Shown: piece after piece, positions 19,469-32,150 of the stretch
How positions within the stretch are numbered: the first letter of the stretch is position 1
Layout: each line of letters starts with the position of its first letter
Assembly (NCBI GenBank): GCA_037176705.1
Contig: CM073907.1
Coordinates: 15,221,001-15,285,000 of the forward strand
Reading direction: 5' to 3'
Length of the DNA stretch: 64,000 nt
Origin: Molossus alvarezi
Lineage: Eukaryota > Chordata > Mammalia > Chiroptera > Molossidae
The notes under the pieces: model-generated
What the model was told of the DNA's origin: nothing
The model's input: only the letters and a program-made list of their open reading frames with translations
Databases searched by the model: none
Position numbers and translations under genes: made by a program

Positions 19469-21599
19469 TGAGAGCTGCGTGGCCCCCACCCCGCCCCTGG
19501 CACACCAAAGTGTCTGCATCATACCAAAGACTGACCCCCGCCAGCCGGGGTGCCCGGGGCAGGGCTGGCCCACCAGGAGGGGCCTACATTGGCTGTGAGA
19601 ATGAGCAGAACAAGGACAGAGGTCCAGCGCTGGGCCCTGCAGACAGTCATCTGACACACGCACACACTCACACACCCACACTCACACAGAGATATATTAA
19701 AGCACAAGTTTCTATTCAACCTGCCAGCCAGCACCTTCTTTACTGCAGAGATGGGCACTCACCTGCATGGTGCCTGCCACCCCAGGGACCTTGGCGCCAC
19801 TAGGCCTTGTCCTGGCTGCACCTTTGGTGTGTTTCTGTCCTCCCCCCACCCCTAACTTAAGGCTGAGCTCCCGCCCTGTTGCTTTACCAGAAGGAAGCAG
19901 ACGCAGGAGCCCTGCCCTTGACCAGACTCTGGGACTCCCTGGGATGGGGAGGCTGGGGTCAGACGGGGCCAGGGGCACTTTGTGAGGTCTGTGAATGTCC
20001 CTGTGCAGAGGACAACCAGGAAGTGAGTTCCTGCTGCCTTCAGCTCTGTCCTCAGGGCAAGGGCCAGGAGGTGGAGACCCCTGGTAACCCACATCTCCTG
20101 ACCTGTTCCTGAGATATCATGTCCCCCCTGCCCCCTTTGAAGGGACCCAGCATGGGGTCTTGGGCCTGACAGTCTGAAGACTGACACCTTCCCTCCCTAC
20201 CCACCTCCCCCTGAAGCATCTGGATTCCTGAGCGCACAGTCCCCAGCCCAGTAGGCCAGCCTAACCTCAGCCCGAGCTCATCTCTGAGGAGCCATGCATG
20301 TGGTGGCCAGGCCATCTCCTGGGCTGAGGCTTGACTCTGAAAGGGGCAGAGAAGTCCTGCTTTCACAGTTTTGTGTCCCTATGTCAGACCCTTAACTTGG
20401 GAGCAGAGTGGAGCCTGTTTCTTATACAATTGGCACGAGTGTTGCCCTGGATGGGAGGGTGTGTGTAGGGAGGCTGCCTCACCTCCAAGGCAGATGCTGT
20501 CTGGCTGGCTTTTCCATCCCACCAAGGCAGTGAGGGGGAGGGGTTTCTATAGCTGGGGTGGGAGTGGGGCAGTTACTGGTCCCCGTTCCCCAGGAGCTGA
20601 GCTCATGTCCCTAGCTGTGAAAGGGCTCCCTGTCCTTGGGTCCTGGGTTGGGGGCCTGAGTTGGGCATGATGGGATCTAGACCTTTCTTTCTCCACATCA
20701 CTTCTGGGCCTCCCACCCCCACCCAGCAGTCTGTGGGAGAGAGGAGGCCCGGCCCCTTCCAGGATGAGTCTTCATGTATGTGTGCATGTGGCCATGTGTC
20801 TTTGTGGGTGTGTGCATGTGTGTGCACATGTGAGGGCTTGTTTGTATCTATGTGGCACTGTGGGTACATCTCTGGGCACTTGTGTGTGCAAATCTGAGTC
20901 GGTGCACATGGCGGGACATGTCTGTCCATGAGGCCAGGTCTGCACCTCACCCCGGGAGTGTCTGTGTGTGGCAGCATGCATGGCGTCTTCAGGAGGGACA
21001 GAATGCTTGTGGGTTCTGGCCAAATAGTCCACTCTAGGCCCATCTGTAGACTAACTGCCTGCCACTGCCTGAATTTCCACCTTTCGTCCTCTATGAATGA
21101 CAAAGAGCTTACAGATGACCCTCTTGGAGTGCAGGCACCTTTGGAAGGGGGTGTCGCAGGGCTTCTCCAGGAGCCTTTGGTGGGACAGCTTCAGAGAAGA
21201 GACAGCAATGCCAGGAGGCAGGCAGGCAACAGGGGCAAACGCTGTCCATCTCACCACCCTGCCAGGTCTGTGTTGCCATCATCACCAATAGCTGGTGGGC
21301 CATGGGCCAGGGCTGGAGTGGGGTCTCCTGATACCCAACCAGCCTGGCTGCCCATCTGGCCCCCCAAGGCCTCTGTCCAGAGTGACTCCAGGTTCCCGGA
21401 ACATGCTTCCATCCCATCTGCAGGGTGTTGTTCCTTGATCGTCCCATCTGTGCAGGGTCTGTTGTCCCAGCTAGACTGTGAGCTCCTCCTCTGAGCCTTC
21501 CAACCCACTCCCACCCCACCCCAACCTCATGGCCAGCACAAGTGGCCTGTCCTGGACATCGCTCAGCGGGCTGGCTCGGTGGGACGGAGTATGTGAGCC

Positions 21600-21765
21600 A
21601 GTGCTCCCCAGCCCCGGCTGCAGGTCAGAACCAGCAGTGTCTGTGAGAAGGCGTCTGTGCTTGAGCCCGCCCCAGAGGTCCTGATTTCACTGGGCTGGCG
21701 TGTGGCCTGGCATCAGAATTGTTTAAAGGCTCCTTAGGAGAACCCCAGAGTGGAACCATCAGCCC
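21600..21765 (-). repeat. hAT-Charlie MER5-like relic
   Basis: It shows CAGGTCAGAACCAGCAGTGT, GAGGTCCTGATTTCACTGGG, TGGCATCAGAATTGTTTAAA, wording typical of MER5-group hAT elements. Diverged; the family is tentative. Confidence 0.5.
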
Positions 21766-23614
21766 GTCACCTGCCAGCTGCCCTCAGAGGTAGGGCTGGA
21801 TACCCAGAGAAGACTAGCCCTGAGCACCTCCTCCTTGAGACTCCATGGCCTCCCAGGCCTACTTCCCTCAGATGGTCTTTGAATACACCTGTTCCTGGCC
21901 CTGGCTGCCCATCACGGCAACCCTGTCATATGCTCACCTCCTTATCCATAGAGCCTGATGCAGAAAATGTGCTTGACGTACATCCACTGAACTGAACTCC
22001 ACGCAGGCCGCCCCTGACTTTCTGGTCTGGAGAAAGGGGCCTTGGTGACATGGCCAGAATGCAAGCAAGGCAGTGACAGGAGCACGACCAGAAGGACAGT
22101 GCAAGGGCTGGGGCAGTCCTGACGTGAGTCTGGCCGGACCCGGCTAGCAGTGTGCCTGAGGGAGATGCTGAAGTCCCTAGTCCTCGTGTGCAGGAGGGTG
22201 AGATTGGGGTGTGTGCCTGTGTGTGCCTGCCGCGATGTGGGTGTCAGTGAGTGCTAGCATGAACAGGTGTCATGTGAGTGAGTGCCTAGGGTGTGCCAGC
22301 CTGTGCGCATTTGTGTTGCATCAGGAGGCCTGCAAGGAATGAGTGCCTTTGTGTGTCCCTGGGTAACTCATAGGTGTGTGTTTGTGTGTGTCTGAAAGTC
22401 AGCGGCTCTGTATCAGTGTTGCTTGTGTTGTGTATTTTTGTGCATTTAGGTGTCAGCATCTGTGTTGATAGGTGGCCCATGAAGACCCCCAGCCCAGGGG
22501 AGACCGGTCTGGCTGGATCCAGTGCTTCTCCCCAGTGGCAGTCTCACCCTCTGGGTCAAGGTGGCTGAGGCATTTCGTGGCCTTAAAATGGGGAGTCCAG
22601 GGTAAGCTCTCAGGGTGTTAGGGTTCCTTCACCCCATCCCCTCCAGGTTGGTATCTGGGAGCAAAAGGGACCCTGGAGCCAGGTGCTGAACAGGTAGGAG
22701 AGGGGGTGTCTCAGCTTAGCTGTTCTGCCCCTGGGACTATCGGATGGCCAGCTGGGGTGCTGAGCTGAGCCTGCAAACCAAACCCCCTTTTGCTGGGATG
22801 CTCCTCCCACTTTTGCCCTCTCTGGGGTAGCCCTACATCTCCTTCCCATGTGTTCTCTGTTCTCCCTGTGCTCTGTGAAAGGCCCTGGCTCAGGGTGTTA
22901 GTGCTGGGCTGGGCCTCAGAGGCCCGTACTCCTCAAGGTGCAATGAGGAGGGTGAAGCCCAGAGGGGGAAGGGACTGGCCCAGGTCACAGAGCTAGTTAG
23001 GGGGAGCTAGCCTTGGAAGCCAGGTACAATAGCCTTGGGATCTATGCCCACTGGTTAGCACCCCTGGGATGTCTTACCAGGTAGCGATGAGAAGCTTGGT
23101 CAAACTTCCCTGTTTCCAGGTACTGGATGTTACAGATGTTGCTGGGCCCTGCATTGGGAGAGGTACCATCTTTCTGTTTAAAATGCTGGCCACAGCCCAG
23201 GCCACAGCCCCTCCCACCCCACGTCAGGCCTGGGTGCCACACAGAGGCTGCCTCCCTCTGCCCACCTGGCTTCGCTGCATCCCTCCCCCAGGTTCTCAGA
23301 AAGAAGGGACGGTTTCCCCTCCTCTGCCCTCTGTCTCCACACAGGCCTGGGCTGGGCATGTAGGTCAGTGTGTCTGGTGTCTCCATCCTGTTGACTTTCC
23401 CCTAAGGACCAGGAAGGCCTAGGGGAGCAGGGACAGATCCTGGAGTTTGCTTCTCCCTGGACAGGTCAGGAGGTGGAGTGTTTCCAGGGTGTCTGTCCCC
23501 AGGAGCAGGTGGGTGAGCCTGCTCCTGAGAGCTCCTGCAGGGCCATTGGTTGACGTTCTGGGTTTAGGGGGAGCCTTCCCTCTTCCAAAGGCAGGGTAAG
23601 CACCCTCTTCTCCG

Positions 23615-23707
23615 TTAACCTGTTAACCGAGCAGGACGTATAAATACGTCAAATGTTGCATACAGTTAAAAGGGAATTCACAGGGAATTCCCCAGTTAAC
23701 AGATTAA
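23615..23707. mobile_element. Small TTAA-flanked inverted-repeat element, piggyBac type
   Basis: The 93-bp segment begins and ends with TTAA. Inside, the left end CCTGTTAACCGAG matches the reverse complement of the right end, TCTGTTAACTGGG, at 10 of 13 positions. The centre contains a perfect palindrome, GACGTAT-AA-ATACGTC, and a duplicated GGGAATTC. A TTAA target duplication with terminal inverted repeats is the hallmark of piggyBac transposons, and non-autonomous piggyBac elements are known from vespertilionid bats. I cannot name the subfamily. Confidence 0.7.
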
Positions 23708-24388
23708 GTCAGTGCTATGTGTATATCTTAGTGTGAGTATAAGTGTGAGGGTGTGCGTGTGTGTGAAGGTGTGAGGGTGTGTTGCTGGGGTGGACCGTCC
23801 ACTCTTCCCTGGAGATCCCTTGACCCTTACTGCTGGAGGGACCATAGAGACCATTCAGCCCGCTGTCTCCACTGCACAGGTGAGAAAGCTAAGGCCTAGA
23901 GAGGTGGCACTTGCCCACCATCACCCCTTCCCCTCATGCCACACATTCATTTCCCAGGAGCCCTACTGGAAGTGCCCTCCCTCCTGGCACCCCGAGCCGC
24001 CCACATCACCACCATCTCAGCCTAGTTCTGCTGGACCCTCTGCCTCAGGTCTCCAGCACCCTTCTTGCCCCAGGGTGGTCAGCCCACCTAGGCCTTTGTT
24101 CCCAGCCCAGGAGAAGGGGCCGGGGAGGGAGGGGGCTTTTTCAGCCCTGAGCCTCATGTACTTGGGAGAGAAGCCCCCACCCCCAGGCCCAGGCCCACCT
24201 ACTACCAAGGTAAAAGCACAACAGGAGACCCTCTCTAACAGGTGAAAGGTACCAGGGTTGTTTCAGTCACACAATCCCATCCTCACCCCTTTGCCTTGCT
24301 CTCTGTCTCCACCCCAGACTCTTTCCCACTTGTCTCCTTTTCACCCCGAGACCCCGATGTAACCTCTAGTTGCAGACGTGGTTGTTTC

Positions 24389-24394
24389 AATAAA
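24389..24394 (+). terminator. Candidate MDGA1 polyadenylation signal
   Basis: AATAAA in the context GTTTCAATAAAGCTGCAG, followed by a GT-containing stretch (AGTGTTCTAGTGCTCTGT). It is the best canonical signal downstream of the stop codon. Distal use is inferred. Confidence 0.5.
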
Positions 24395-24410
24395 GCTGCA
24401 GTGTTCTAGT

Positions 24411-27400
24411 GCTCTGTACTCCACCTGGGGCTGCCTCCCCTGTATACCCCCGGGTCACTGCCCACTTGCCCCCAAATCAAACTGTGCCAACCTTTTCCTG
24501 TCCCCCCACCTCTCGGAATCCCAGGATTTTAGAGCTGAGAGGTCCTCAAAAGTCACTTATTTCAACCACCTGCTACTGTTTTCCTTGGGAGAAATAGTAT
24601 GCCCAGGTCCTGGGGGCAGCAGTGATGGGGGCAGGGCTCTCCCATGAAGGTTTGTGAGGAGCCCCCACATCACGGGCCCGGGTGCCATGAACTGCAGGGC
24701 AGTCAAGCAAATAGCAGGACAAGTCTTCTGTGCTGCTCAGTTACGGTGACTCAGGGAGGCATGGTGGACAGTTTCATTTCATGTTCCAAGTGGGGAAACT
24801 GAAGCTCAGAAAGGTGACAGGACTAGGGGCTCCCTACCCCATCTTTATTGCTCATACCTTGGGTGACTCTTGCTGCCACACCCGAGATTTCTCTTCCAGA
24901 GCTCGGGGCACACCTCTGGGTTGTTCAGGCCAGTTGGGTACAAAGAAGAGAGACCCACTCAAGCTCATTCAAGTACAGGGGCATCATGAGGCCACATGCA
25001 GTGAGGGGAATGACACTCTCAGAAATCCCAACACAAGAGGTGTGACAGGGATGGGTTTATGGTACCAGATGGGTATTGGATGCAGGTCACGATAGGAGTT
25101 TATGGCTCCTCACCTGCAGCTGAGTAAGGATGGCCACAGACTGATAGTCTTCCTGGGGGGGGGGCATCTAATTCCCTTCCCCTTGAACCTAAATCGCTCA
25201 CAGTGACTTGGCCAAAAGAATGTGACATTCGTGTTGAAGGTTCCCCACAGTTTCTGCTCGGGCCTCTTGGAACGTCCTCTCTGGGAACCTGGCACTGCCA
25301 TGTTGGATGTCCAACTCCCCTAAGACTGACATGCTGGGGAGGCCACTTGAGGGGCTCCAGTTGACCATTCCAGCTGAGCCCAGCCTTCCAACCATCCCCT
25401 CAAAGCACTGGACATGGAGTAAAGCCATCTTGGACCCTCTTGCCCTGCCAGTCCGCCAGCTGACACTGCTGTCGATGCCACATGCAACAGGGAGACCTTC
25501 CAGCCACTCTCAGTCCTATTTCCTAACCCACAAAGTCATGGGGTATAATCAAAATGGCTGTGGCTTCACACCCCCCCACCCCGAGGTTGGGGGCAGTGTG
25601 TTAGAAGAGCAATGGATAACCGCCCTGGTGTGACTCAGCCACCTTTCAGCCTCTGCTTGTATTGCCACATGACTCCACTCCTGGCTCATGTGTTTGCTCC
25701 TTCCTGACTTCAGCTTTCCCGGTATCATGGCCTCTCCAGTCATGACCTCCCATCACAACCTTCCAGTGGCGGTTCCCAGCATTCACTGACAGCCTCGCTA
25801 GAGAAAGGGCCCATTGGACGAGCCGTCACTTTGTGCCTGGTCATACAGGCTTCATTGGGCAACCTGTTAATCAGCCACCCTTGGGTCAGGTGCCAGCCTT
25901 GACCCAATCAGCTGGGTAGCAGGAAGGGGTCATGGATAGAAAACATAGCTGTCTGGGGGTTGCTGCTTCTAGAAAGGCTGTGGGTGGGCCTGCTTCAGGG
26001 GGACAAGGGGCTGGCAGGCATGGTAACATACCTCTGCGGTTCTTCCCTCTCAACCCTCGTGAGCGTTTGTTCTCGGGCACCGATGTGCAGCATGTGAGCC
26101 AGGAGAGTGACCCAGTCCAAGGGCAGCACCCTGTGGAAAGCACACAGGTGGGCCAGGTAACTGAGGAAACTGAGGCTCAGAAAGGCACTGTGGTTACCCA
26201 AGCCCACAGAGTTGGGAAGGGAAGAGCATGGTGACAAATGTAGACATTTGATTCCTGGCGCCGTGTTCTCTCAGCCAGGCTCCCGCCATTCCTTCCCCCT
26301 TGGGGAGCTGCTGGTTTCTTACCCACTCATCCCGGGCCGCAGAAACAGGGCCTGTCCTGTGTGGCCCTCCCTTTTAGATGGAAATGGTCCCTGGTCCTAA
26401 TTTTCTATTTCTAGCTGCCTGACCTTTTGCACATATCCTTTGTGGAAAGCGACTGTAACACCTTTTTAGAAAGAGGCTGGGTATAAATAAACCCAAGAAA
26501 AAAGTTGAAACTCTTCTCCTTGAGGTCACCTTCCCCCCAGGTGGAAACATCCTCCAAAATGCTTCTCAAACAAACCCTTGCTCCCAAATTTATCTTTTCT
26601 GGGCAGGCAGCCCTGCCAGTCCCCAGCGGGTCCCTTTGCTTTGAGGTCAACTTGGCAACGCCCCGAATGCAAATCCCACCACTGAAGCCATCACTGTCTC
26701 TTTAGCAGTTTTAGTCTTGAAAAATGTTTTAACTTTCTGTGCCTCTCAGGCCCCGTGAGGCCAACCAGGGGGGACTGAGCATCTTGCGAGGCCCTATTCT
26801 GTCTACACCTGCCACCCGAATTATGACCCCACTCTCAGTGTCTACCCCCGGAGCCACCCACGGATTCATGCTCAACCAGAGGCAGTAAGAAGTGGAGTGA
26901 AACATGAGTCACAGGGTCCAGAGTGTTAAGTGTTCACACAGAGGCAGTCTCTGCTGCCACTGAGCGGCATCCATACTGTACACAGAAAGCAAGGGCTCCT
27001 TTGAAACGGGGTGCCTGTCACTGCCTCATTGTTTTATTTAGGAATACTGTGTGCATATGTGAGGATGGGGGTGTGTTTCAGCCTAGAACATTCACTGGGT
27101 TATCTGTAGTTACCGCTTTTATTTCAGATGCTTCTAACTCACATGTATTATTTTAAAATCTATTTTCTTGAGGAAAAAAAAACAACAGACGTCATCAAAA
27201 ACTATAGATTAGAAATAAAGGTCACTTTCTGTTCTTAGCATTATTTTTATAACTACACATCACAGAGATTGGGGAGGGGGCTTTGAACTTAGACCTTGAC
27301 ATCTTTTCCTGCTGATTTATTGCAATAAAAGTGCTCAGACAATTGGGATGAGGAGAATTGGGCTGTGCTGACCAAGGATGGGGGATGAGGATGTCAAGCA

Positions 27401-27465
27401 AGGTTTTGAGTAAGAAAATCCTAAGGGGAATGACGCTATTTCCAGAACAAACACTGGAGACCTGC
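24411..27465. other. Intergenic, mostly unique sequence
   Basis: There is no gene. Short MIR cores occur at about 24,755 to 24,825 and 26,145 to 26,215 (both - strand; GGAAACTGAAGCTCAGAAAG and GAGGAAACTGAGGCTCAGAA). The rest is unique to my eye. Confidence 0.5.
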
Positions 27466-28068
27466 CTGACACCTGTGTGTGTGTGTGAGTGTGTGTGTGT
27501 GTGTGTGAGTGAGTGTGTGAGAATGTGTGTATGAGTGAGTGTGTGTGTGAGGGTGTGTGAGAGAGAATGTGTGTGTGAGTGAGTGTGTGTGGGTGTGAGG
27601 GTGTGAGTGAGTGTATGAGGCTGTGTGAGAGAGAGTGTGTGTGAGTGAGTGAGTGAGTGTGTGAGAATGTGTGTATGAGTGAGTGTGTGTGAGGGTGTGT
27701 GAGAGAGAATGTGTGTGTGAGTGAGTGTGTGTGGGTGTGAGGGTGTGAGTGAGTGTATGAGGCTGTGTGAGAGAGAGTGTGTGTGAGTGAGTGAGTGTGT
27801 GTGAGAGTGTGTGTGAGTATGTGTGGGTGTGTGTGTGAGTGTGGGTGTGAGGGTGTGTGAGAGAGAGTGTGTGTAAGTGAGTGTGTTTGGGTGTGTGGGT
27901 GTAAGTGAGTGTGTGAGGGTGTGTGAGAGAGTGTGTGAGAGAGAATGTGAGTGAGGGAGTGTGTGGGTGTGGGTGTGAGTATGTGTGAGTGTGTGAGAGA
28001 GTGTGTGTAAGTGAATGAGTGAGTGTGGGTGTGAGTGTGTGAGTGTGTGTGTGTGAGTGGGCATGCAC
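27466..28068. repeat. GT-rich minisatellite (600 bp) with a longer internal period
   Basis: An almost pure mix of GTGT, GTGA and GGGTGT words. Larger blocks recur: the word GAGAGAGAATGTGTGTGTGA at 27,559 recurs at 27,701, and the phrase GAGTGAGTGTATGAGGCTGT is present in both blocks, giving a higher period of about 142 bp. Low complexity leaves long frames open on the - strand (His/Thr/Leu/Ser-rich), which are not genes. Confidence 0.9.
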
Positions 28069-30777
28069 ACACCCTCTTTGGGACCCCCTGGCATGGGCGG
28101 TTCCTGTGTAGCCTGGTGTGTCCTTTCCTCTCCTGAACATGGGCCATTTAATGAAGTCTCACTCCAGCTCAGGAGAGTGTGTGGGCAGACACAGCCAAGG
28201 TGGGAGCTGGGCCGGTTGCCTCTGTGGCTGGGGAGGGTCTGGGAGGGGCAAGAACTGTGGTTGGGCCTTTCCCAGACTCCTCCCAAACCCAGTAGGCAGA
28301 AAGCCCCTTGGAAACTCTCAGACCCTTGACTAGAAGCATCCAGGCCTCTGCTGATCTCCACCCCAAGACTAGGATCAGAGAAGGGGTCCTGATCCCAAAG
28401 GAGAGAGAGGAGCTGAGAAGGGGAACAGGACAGAGTCTGAGCACTGTGAGGAGGGACAAGGACCCCTGGATCCAAATTCTGGCTTGTGACCTCAAATAAG
28501 CCAGCCCCATCTGGGCCTCAGTTTCCCTGTAAATTGGGGAGATTTGAACTTGAAGATTCTTCTAGCTGTAGGAATCAATGAAATGAGGAGTGGGCTGTTC
28601 TAAATCAAGACAGAGGAAGGTGGCCCCCACAAAAGAATAAACGGCAACCCCAGCGACATAGCCCTATTTTTGCTTGTGGGTCTGTTTCTGTCCTCTTCCC
28701 CAACACTGGGGACCCCTGTTACCCAGACATAAATAGAGGCTAGTCAATTTGCTCCCTTTCTACACCCTAAACCCTGAAATGTCCCCTCCCCTGCCAGGAG
28801 GCAGACAGGTGGCAGAAAAGGAAAGAGTCTTAGAGGGGAGCCCAGCTGGGGTGTGGGCACAGATTGAGGCCCAGAGGCTGAGCCTGGTGGGCAAGGGGGT
28901 GGGGCTGCAGGCTCCAGGCTCTGTGCCCAGTGGGCAGCCTGCTGCACCAGTGGCGCCAGCCCCGGGGTCTGGCTGAGAGTGCTGAGGCAGGGGGTGTTGG
29001 CAGGATAGGGTGGATTTCAGGACTGGAGGCAGAGCCAAACACAGAGGAGGAAAGGCCAACAGATGGACAGCAGGAGTGGGGCAGTGGCAGCTATGAGGAC
29101 GGGGGGCCAGAGGGAAGTCTGTCTGCCCTGTCTCCCAGAAGAATTAAAACAGCCTGACCTTTCTATTGTGGTGGTGGGGATGGTCCCCTAAACCCCGAGG
29201 GCTCCCAGGAGGTCACAGACCAGCACTGACGCAGCTCCTGCAGCGAGGCGGGAGTGAGGTGGAGGTGGGGCCTGTACTGGGTCTCAGGGATGTCCCTTCA
29301 CCCCTTCACCCTGGTTCTAGAAGTGGGGACAACTTGTCCCCATTTTCCTCCCCCTAGGATGAGACTACGGGGTCCTTTCTTTGTGTAAAACAGAATCAAA
29401 GAAGGTTCTGGATGGATCAGTCCTCCACCCCCTTCCCCCAGGACTCTTTCCCCTAGGACTGTGGTGGGAGGTGTCTGCAGTACCCGGTGAATTCTGGCCT
29501 GGAATGGTGATTGTGGGGTGGGGCAGGGCCCAGGTCTCTTCTTCAGTCCTGAACTCAGCCTCTGGTGAGCGGGCCTGGCTCTGAGGACCTGGTGCCCCTC
29601 CTTCCTGCCTTGACTGCACCCGCCCCAGGGCCTGCTGGGCACAGGACACATCTTTAAAGGCCTCCATACAGCTCTCTCTCTCTCACTCCCACTTGTTACC
29701 ATGGGAACAGCACGGCTGGCAGCAGTGTCTGTTGCCTCTAGACCTGAGCAGGACCAGGCCTTCCTGGCTGGTGAGAATTGAGTTAGTGTGAAGATGTTGC
29801 CCAGGGTTTCACCACTGAATGGAACCCCTGGCCACCCCCTCCAATGCCCGGCCAGAACCATCTCTACAGTCTTCCCCCAGTCCTGCTTCGAACTGTGCTG
29901 GTGACCAGGAGCTCAGCACCTTGGCCAGCTACTGCCCCTGCCAACCCTCTGCATCCTGTGTGATGGTGAGGATAAGGCTGTGGCAGAATGGGGGTGGGGG
30001 CTCTGTTCTGCACCCCAACAGTCCAGATGGGCTGGAGAAACCCAGGCTGTCACTCCATGGAGACTGTGGCTCTGCCTTAAGAAATAGTGTATTGCCCAGT
30101 GGGAGGGGCACACACTCAGGTCCCAGACTCTGGTTCTGGTCCAGGCTCTGCCATGGACTTTTTTTGTTCCTGTGTCTGGACCTCAATCTTCTATCTGAAA
30201 AATGGAAGGAGTTTGAAATGAACTCCGTCCTTAGGGCCCTAAAGCTCTGACTTCCAGTGTTCTGTGTTTTCATTTATTAGGGTAAAGGATTGAGCACAAG
30301 AACCACCACTAGTAGCCAAATTTGTTTTTGTTTGTATCTCTGAGTTAGCAGAAGATGGATTTTTACAACAGCTGTTTAATCCGAGGGCCACTGCCAACGT
30401 CTGGGACCCAACCCCCCTGCCCGTCCCACAGGCCTCACCCAGGTTTTTTGGTTTGATGGAGCCTGTCCCCTTTTCTAAGAATGGCACCCTCTTCAGGCCA
30501 AGGTGGACTTCTCTTCCTCCACTATTGCCCTGCTGGCCACTCTGCCCAGCTTTCAGGTGCCCTCTCCATCCTGGGTCCACCCAGTCTGTTCTTAGCCCAC
30601 CTTCCTCACCACCCTCCCTGACTCAAGAACTCTGACTACCTTCTTGCCTCTAAACCCCAAGAGAATCTCCATCTCTTTCCCTCCATTGTCTGCTTCTCCC
30701 TTCCTGGATCCTGACCCTGGGAGTTCTTCCAACTACTAGGGAAGAGGAGGACATAGTTCCAATTTTACCATACAGTG
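28069..30777. other. Intergenic, mostly unique sequence
   Basis: Contains MIR relics on the + strand at about 28,450 to 28,600 (GGGCCTCAGTTTCCCTGTAA) and 30,110 to 30,225 (CTGGACCTCAATCTTCTATC). I see no exon, CpG island or other repeat I can name. Confidence 0.5.
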
Positions 30778-30828
30778 TTCGTTCATTCGTTCGTTCGTTC
30801 ATTCATTCATTCATTCATTCATTCACCC
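30778..30828. repeat. (TTCA/TTCG)n microsatellite
   Basis: A tandem of TTCG followed by TTCA tetramers. It probably grew from an L2- or MIR-type end. Confidence 0.9.
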
Positions 30829-30837
30829 ACCTAGTCA

Positions 30838-31830
30838 CTGTGGCAGACTCTGTGGGTTACTAATGTCAGTCACTCCCTTCTTTTTGGTCCCCCTCCCACT
30901 ATAAAGCTTGAAAAACCGAGGTACTCATTTCTCAGGCTCCCTTGCAGTTGGTGCTGGCTCGTGTGACCCAATAAGATATGGTGAAGTCTGTTGGGGGCTT
31001 TGAAGAAAGTGTTTCCTACCTGAGGAAAGAAGGAAGTTCAGGAGGATAGTTCCATCTTACCACTTGGGCCCTCCCCTGATTCTTGTCTGTGGGCATGATT
31101 GGTGAGTTTATGATGTCTGGAACAGTGGTAGCCATCTTATGACCATGAGGCACAAACCCCAAGAATAAAATCCAACACTCTGAAGATGCCTGGCCAGAAG
31201 ATGGTGGAGCAGAAAGGTGGAAGGAGCCTGGGGTTCTTGATGACTGTTGAGCTGATCAATCATCCCTGAAACCATCCTCTCCACACTTCTCAGTAAGTAA
31301 ATAAATGTCCTAAAAGTTAAAACTTTATAAATTAGGTGTCATGTTTTTTTGTTGTCACTATAACAGCAACAATTTAGACATTCACTCAATTGATCATTTG
31401 CTTACTCATTAATTCACTCATGCATGTATTTTCCTTCTTGCTGTATTGATTTAGGAGAGAGGTTCGGGTAATTAACGGAGACCCCACACAACAGTAACTA
31501 AATCAAATAGGAATGTATTTCTCTCTCACATAGCAGTCTGAGTATAAGAAGTCAAGGGCTGGGATGGCAGGTTCAAGATGTTAGAGACCAAGGAGTCTTC
31601 TAGCTGTTGCTTCACCTTGCCTGAGGTGTTCTGCTCACATGTTCCAAGACATCTCCACCACATCTCGTTGCAGTGGGAGGGAAAGGGGAAAGGCGGAATA
31701 GGGTCTGGTTCTCTGTAAAGATATGATCTGGAAGTTATACCATACTTTTGCTCACATCTCATTGGCTAGAACTTAGTTATATGGACGTTCTTAGCTATAA
31801 CAGAGGCTGGGAAATGCATGGATTATTCTA
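30838..31830. repeat. Two old interspersed repeats, family not assigned
   Basis: About 30,838 to 31,385 reads like a known mammalian dispersed repeat (CTCCCTTGCAGTTGGTGCTG; GTAGCCATCTTATGACCATG; AACAGCAACAATTTAGAC). About 31,450 to 31,830 reads like another (GTAACTAAATCAAATAGGAA; CATTGGCTAGAACTTAGTTA). I recognise the wording as repetitive, but not the family name. Confidence 0.45.
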
Positions 31831-31918
31831 GGTTGCTATGTGTTCAGCTATAAATTATATGTATACTTCTTACTGAAAAGGAAAATGAGAACATCATAAG
31901 GTACAATTAGTACTCATT

Positions 31919-32150
31919 GATTTTTTTCATTTGTTCATTCATCAAACATGTATAAATGTGTACTATGCAGAAAGCACTGTGCCGGGTGCCAGGGCCCCAG
32001 AGCTCAGGCTGTTCATGGTCTAGTGGGAGAACAAGGCAAGTCTAGATATTCAAATCCAACCAAGTTCTGTGAGAACTGGCTCTGCCCAGACATGCATCCA
32101 AACTGAAGAGCAAAGAGCACTAATGACATTCTATTTGGTCAGCCTTGAGG
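31919..32150 (-). repeat. L2 LINE relic
   Basis: Reverse L2 wording: TTCATTTGTTCATTCATCAA, AAGCACTGTGCCGGGTGCCA, GTTCATGGTCTAGTGGGAGA. Confidence 0.75.

Larger units (their letters stand above)
881..24410 (+). pseudogene. MDGA1: MDGA1 locus, 3' two thirds, unprocessed and disrupted
   Basis: MDGA1 (MAM domain-containing GPI anchor protein 1) is a neuronal cell-surface protein of six Ig domains, one FN3 region, one MAM domain and a GPI-attachment tail. It binds neuroligin-2 in cis and limits synapse formation, and is linked to cortical neuron migration. The window holds 13 recognisable coding exons for Ig2 to the GPI tail, in order on the + strand, nearly all with AG/GT boundaries and conserved phases. 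The chain is broken: stops at 1891 and 2527, frameshifts near 7966, 9272 and 13932, and a mutated acceptor at 19375. Introns are retained, so this is not a retrocopy. Ig1 and the promoter lie upstream of the window. Identity is very sure. Loss of function is strongly supported by several independent lesions, but whether another intact copy exists cannot be seen here. Confidence 0.93.
19469..24410 (+). other. MDGA1 3' UTR-like sequence
   Basis: About 4.9 kb follow the stop codon before an AATAAA at 24,389; a 3' UTR of several kb is usual for MDGA1. It includes an ATTAAA near 19,693, GT-rich runs at about 20,770 to 20,900 and 22,200 to 22,440, a hAT MER5-like relic (about 21,600 to 21,765), a MIR relic (about 22,905 to 23,035, - strand), and the TTAA-bounded element at 23,615. 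No coding frame of interest. The UTR limits are inferred from position only. Confidence 0.6.

Noticed and set aside
27222..28475. A 417-codon open frame on the - strand rich in His, Thr, Leu and Ser
   Set aside because: It is the translation of the GT-rich array. All three frames on that strand stay open because the repeat words contain no stops. No gene structure.
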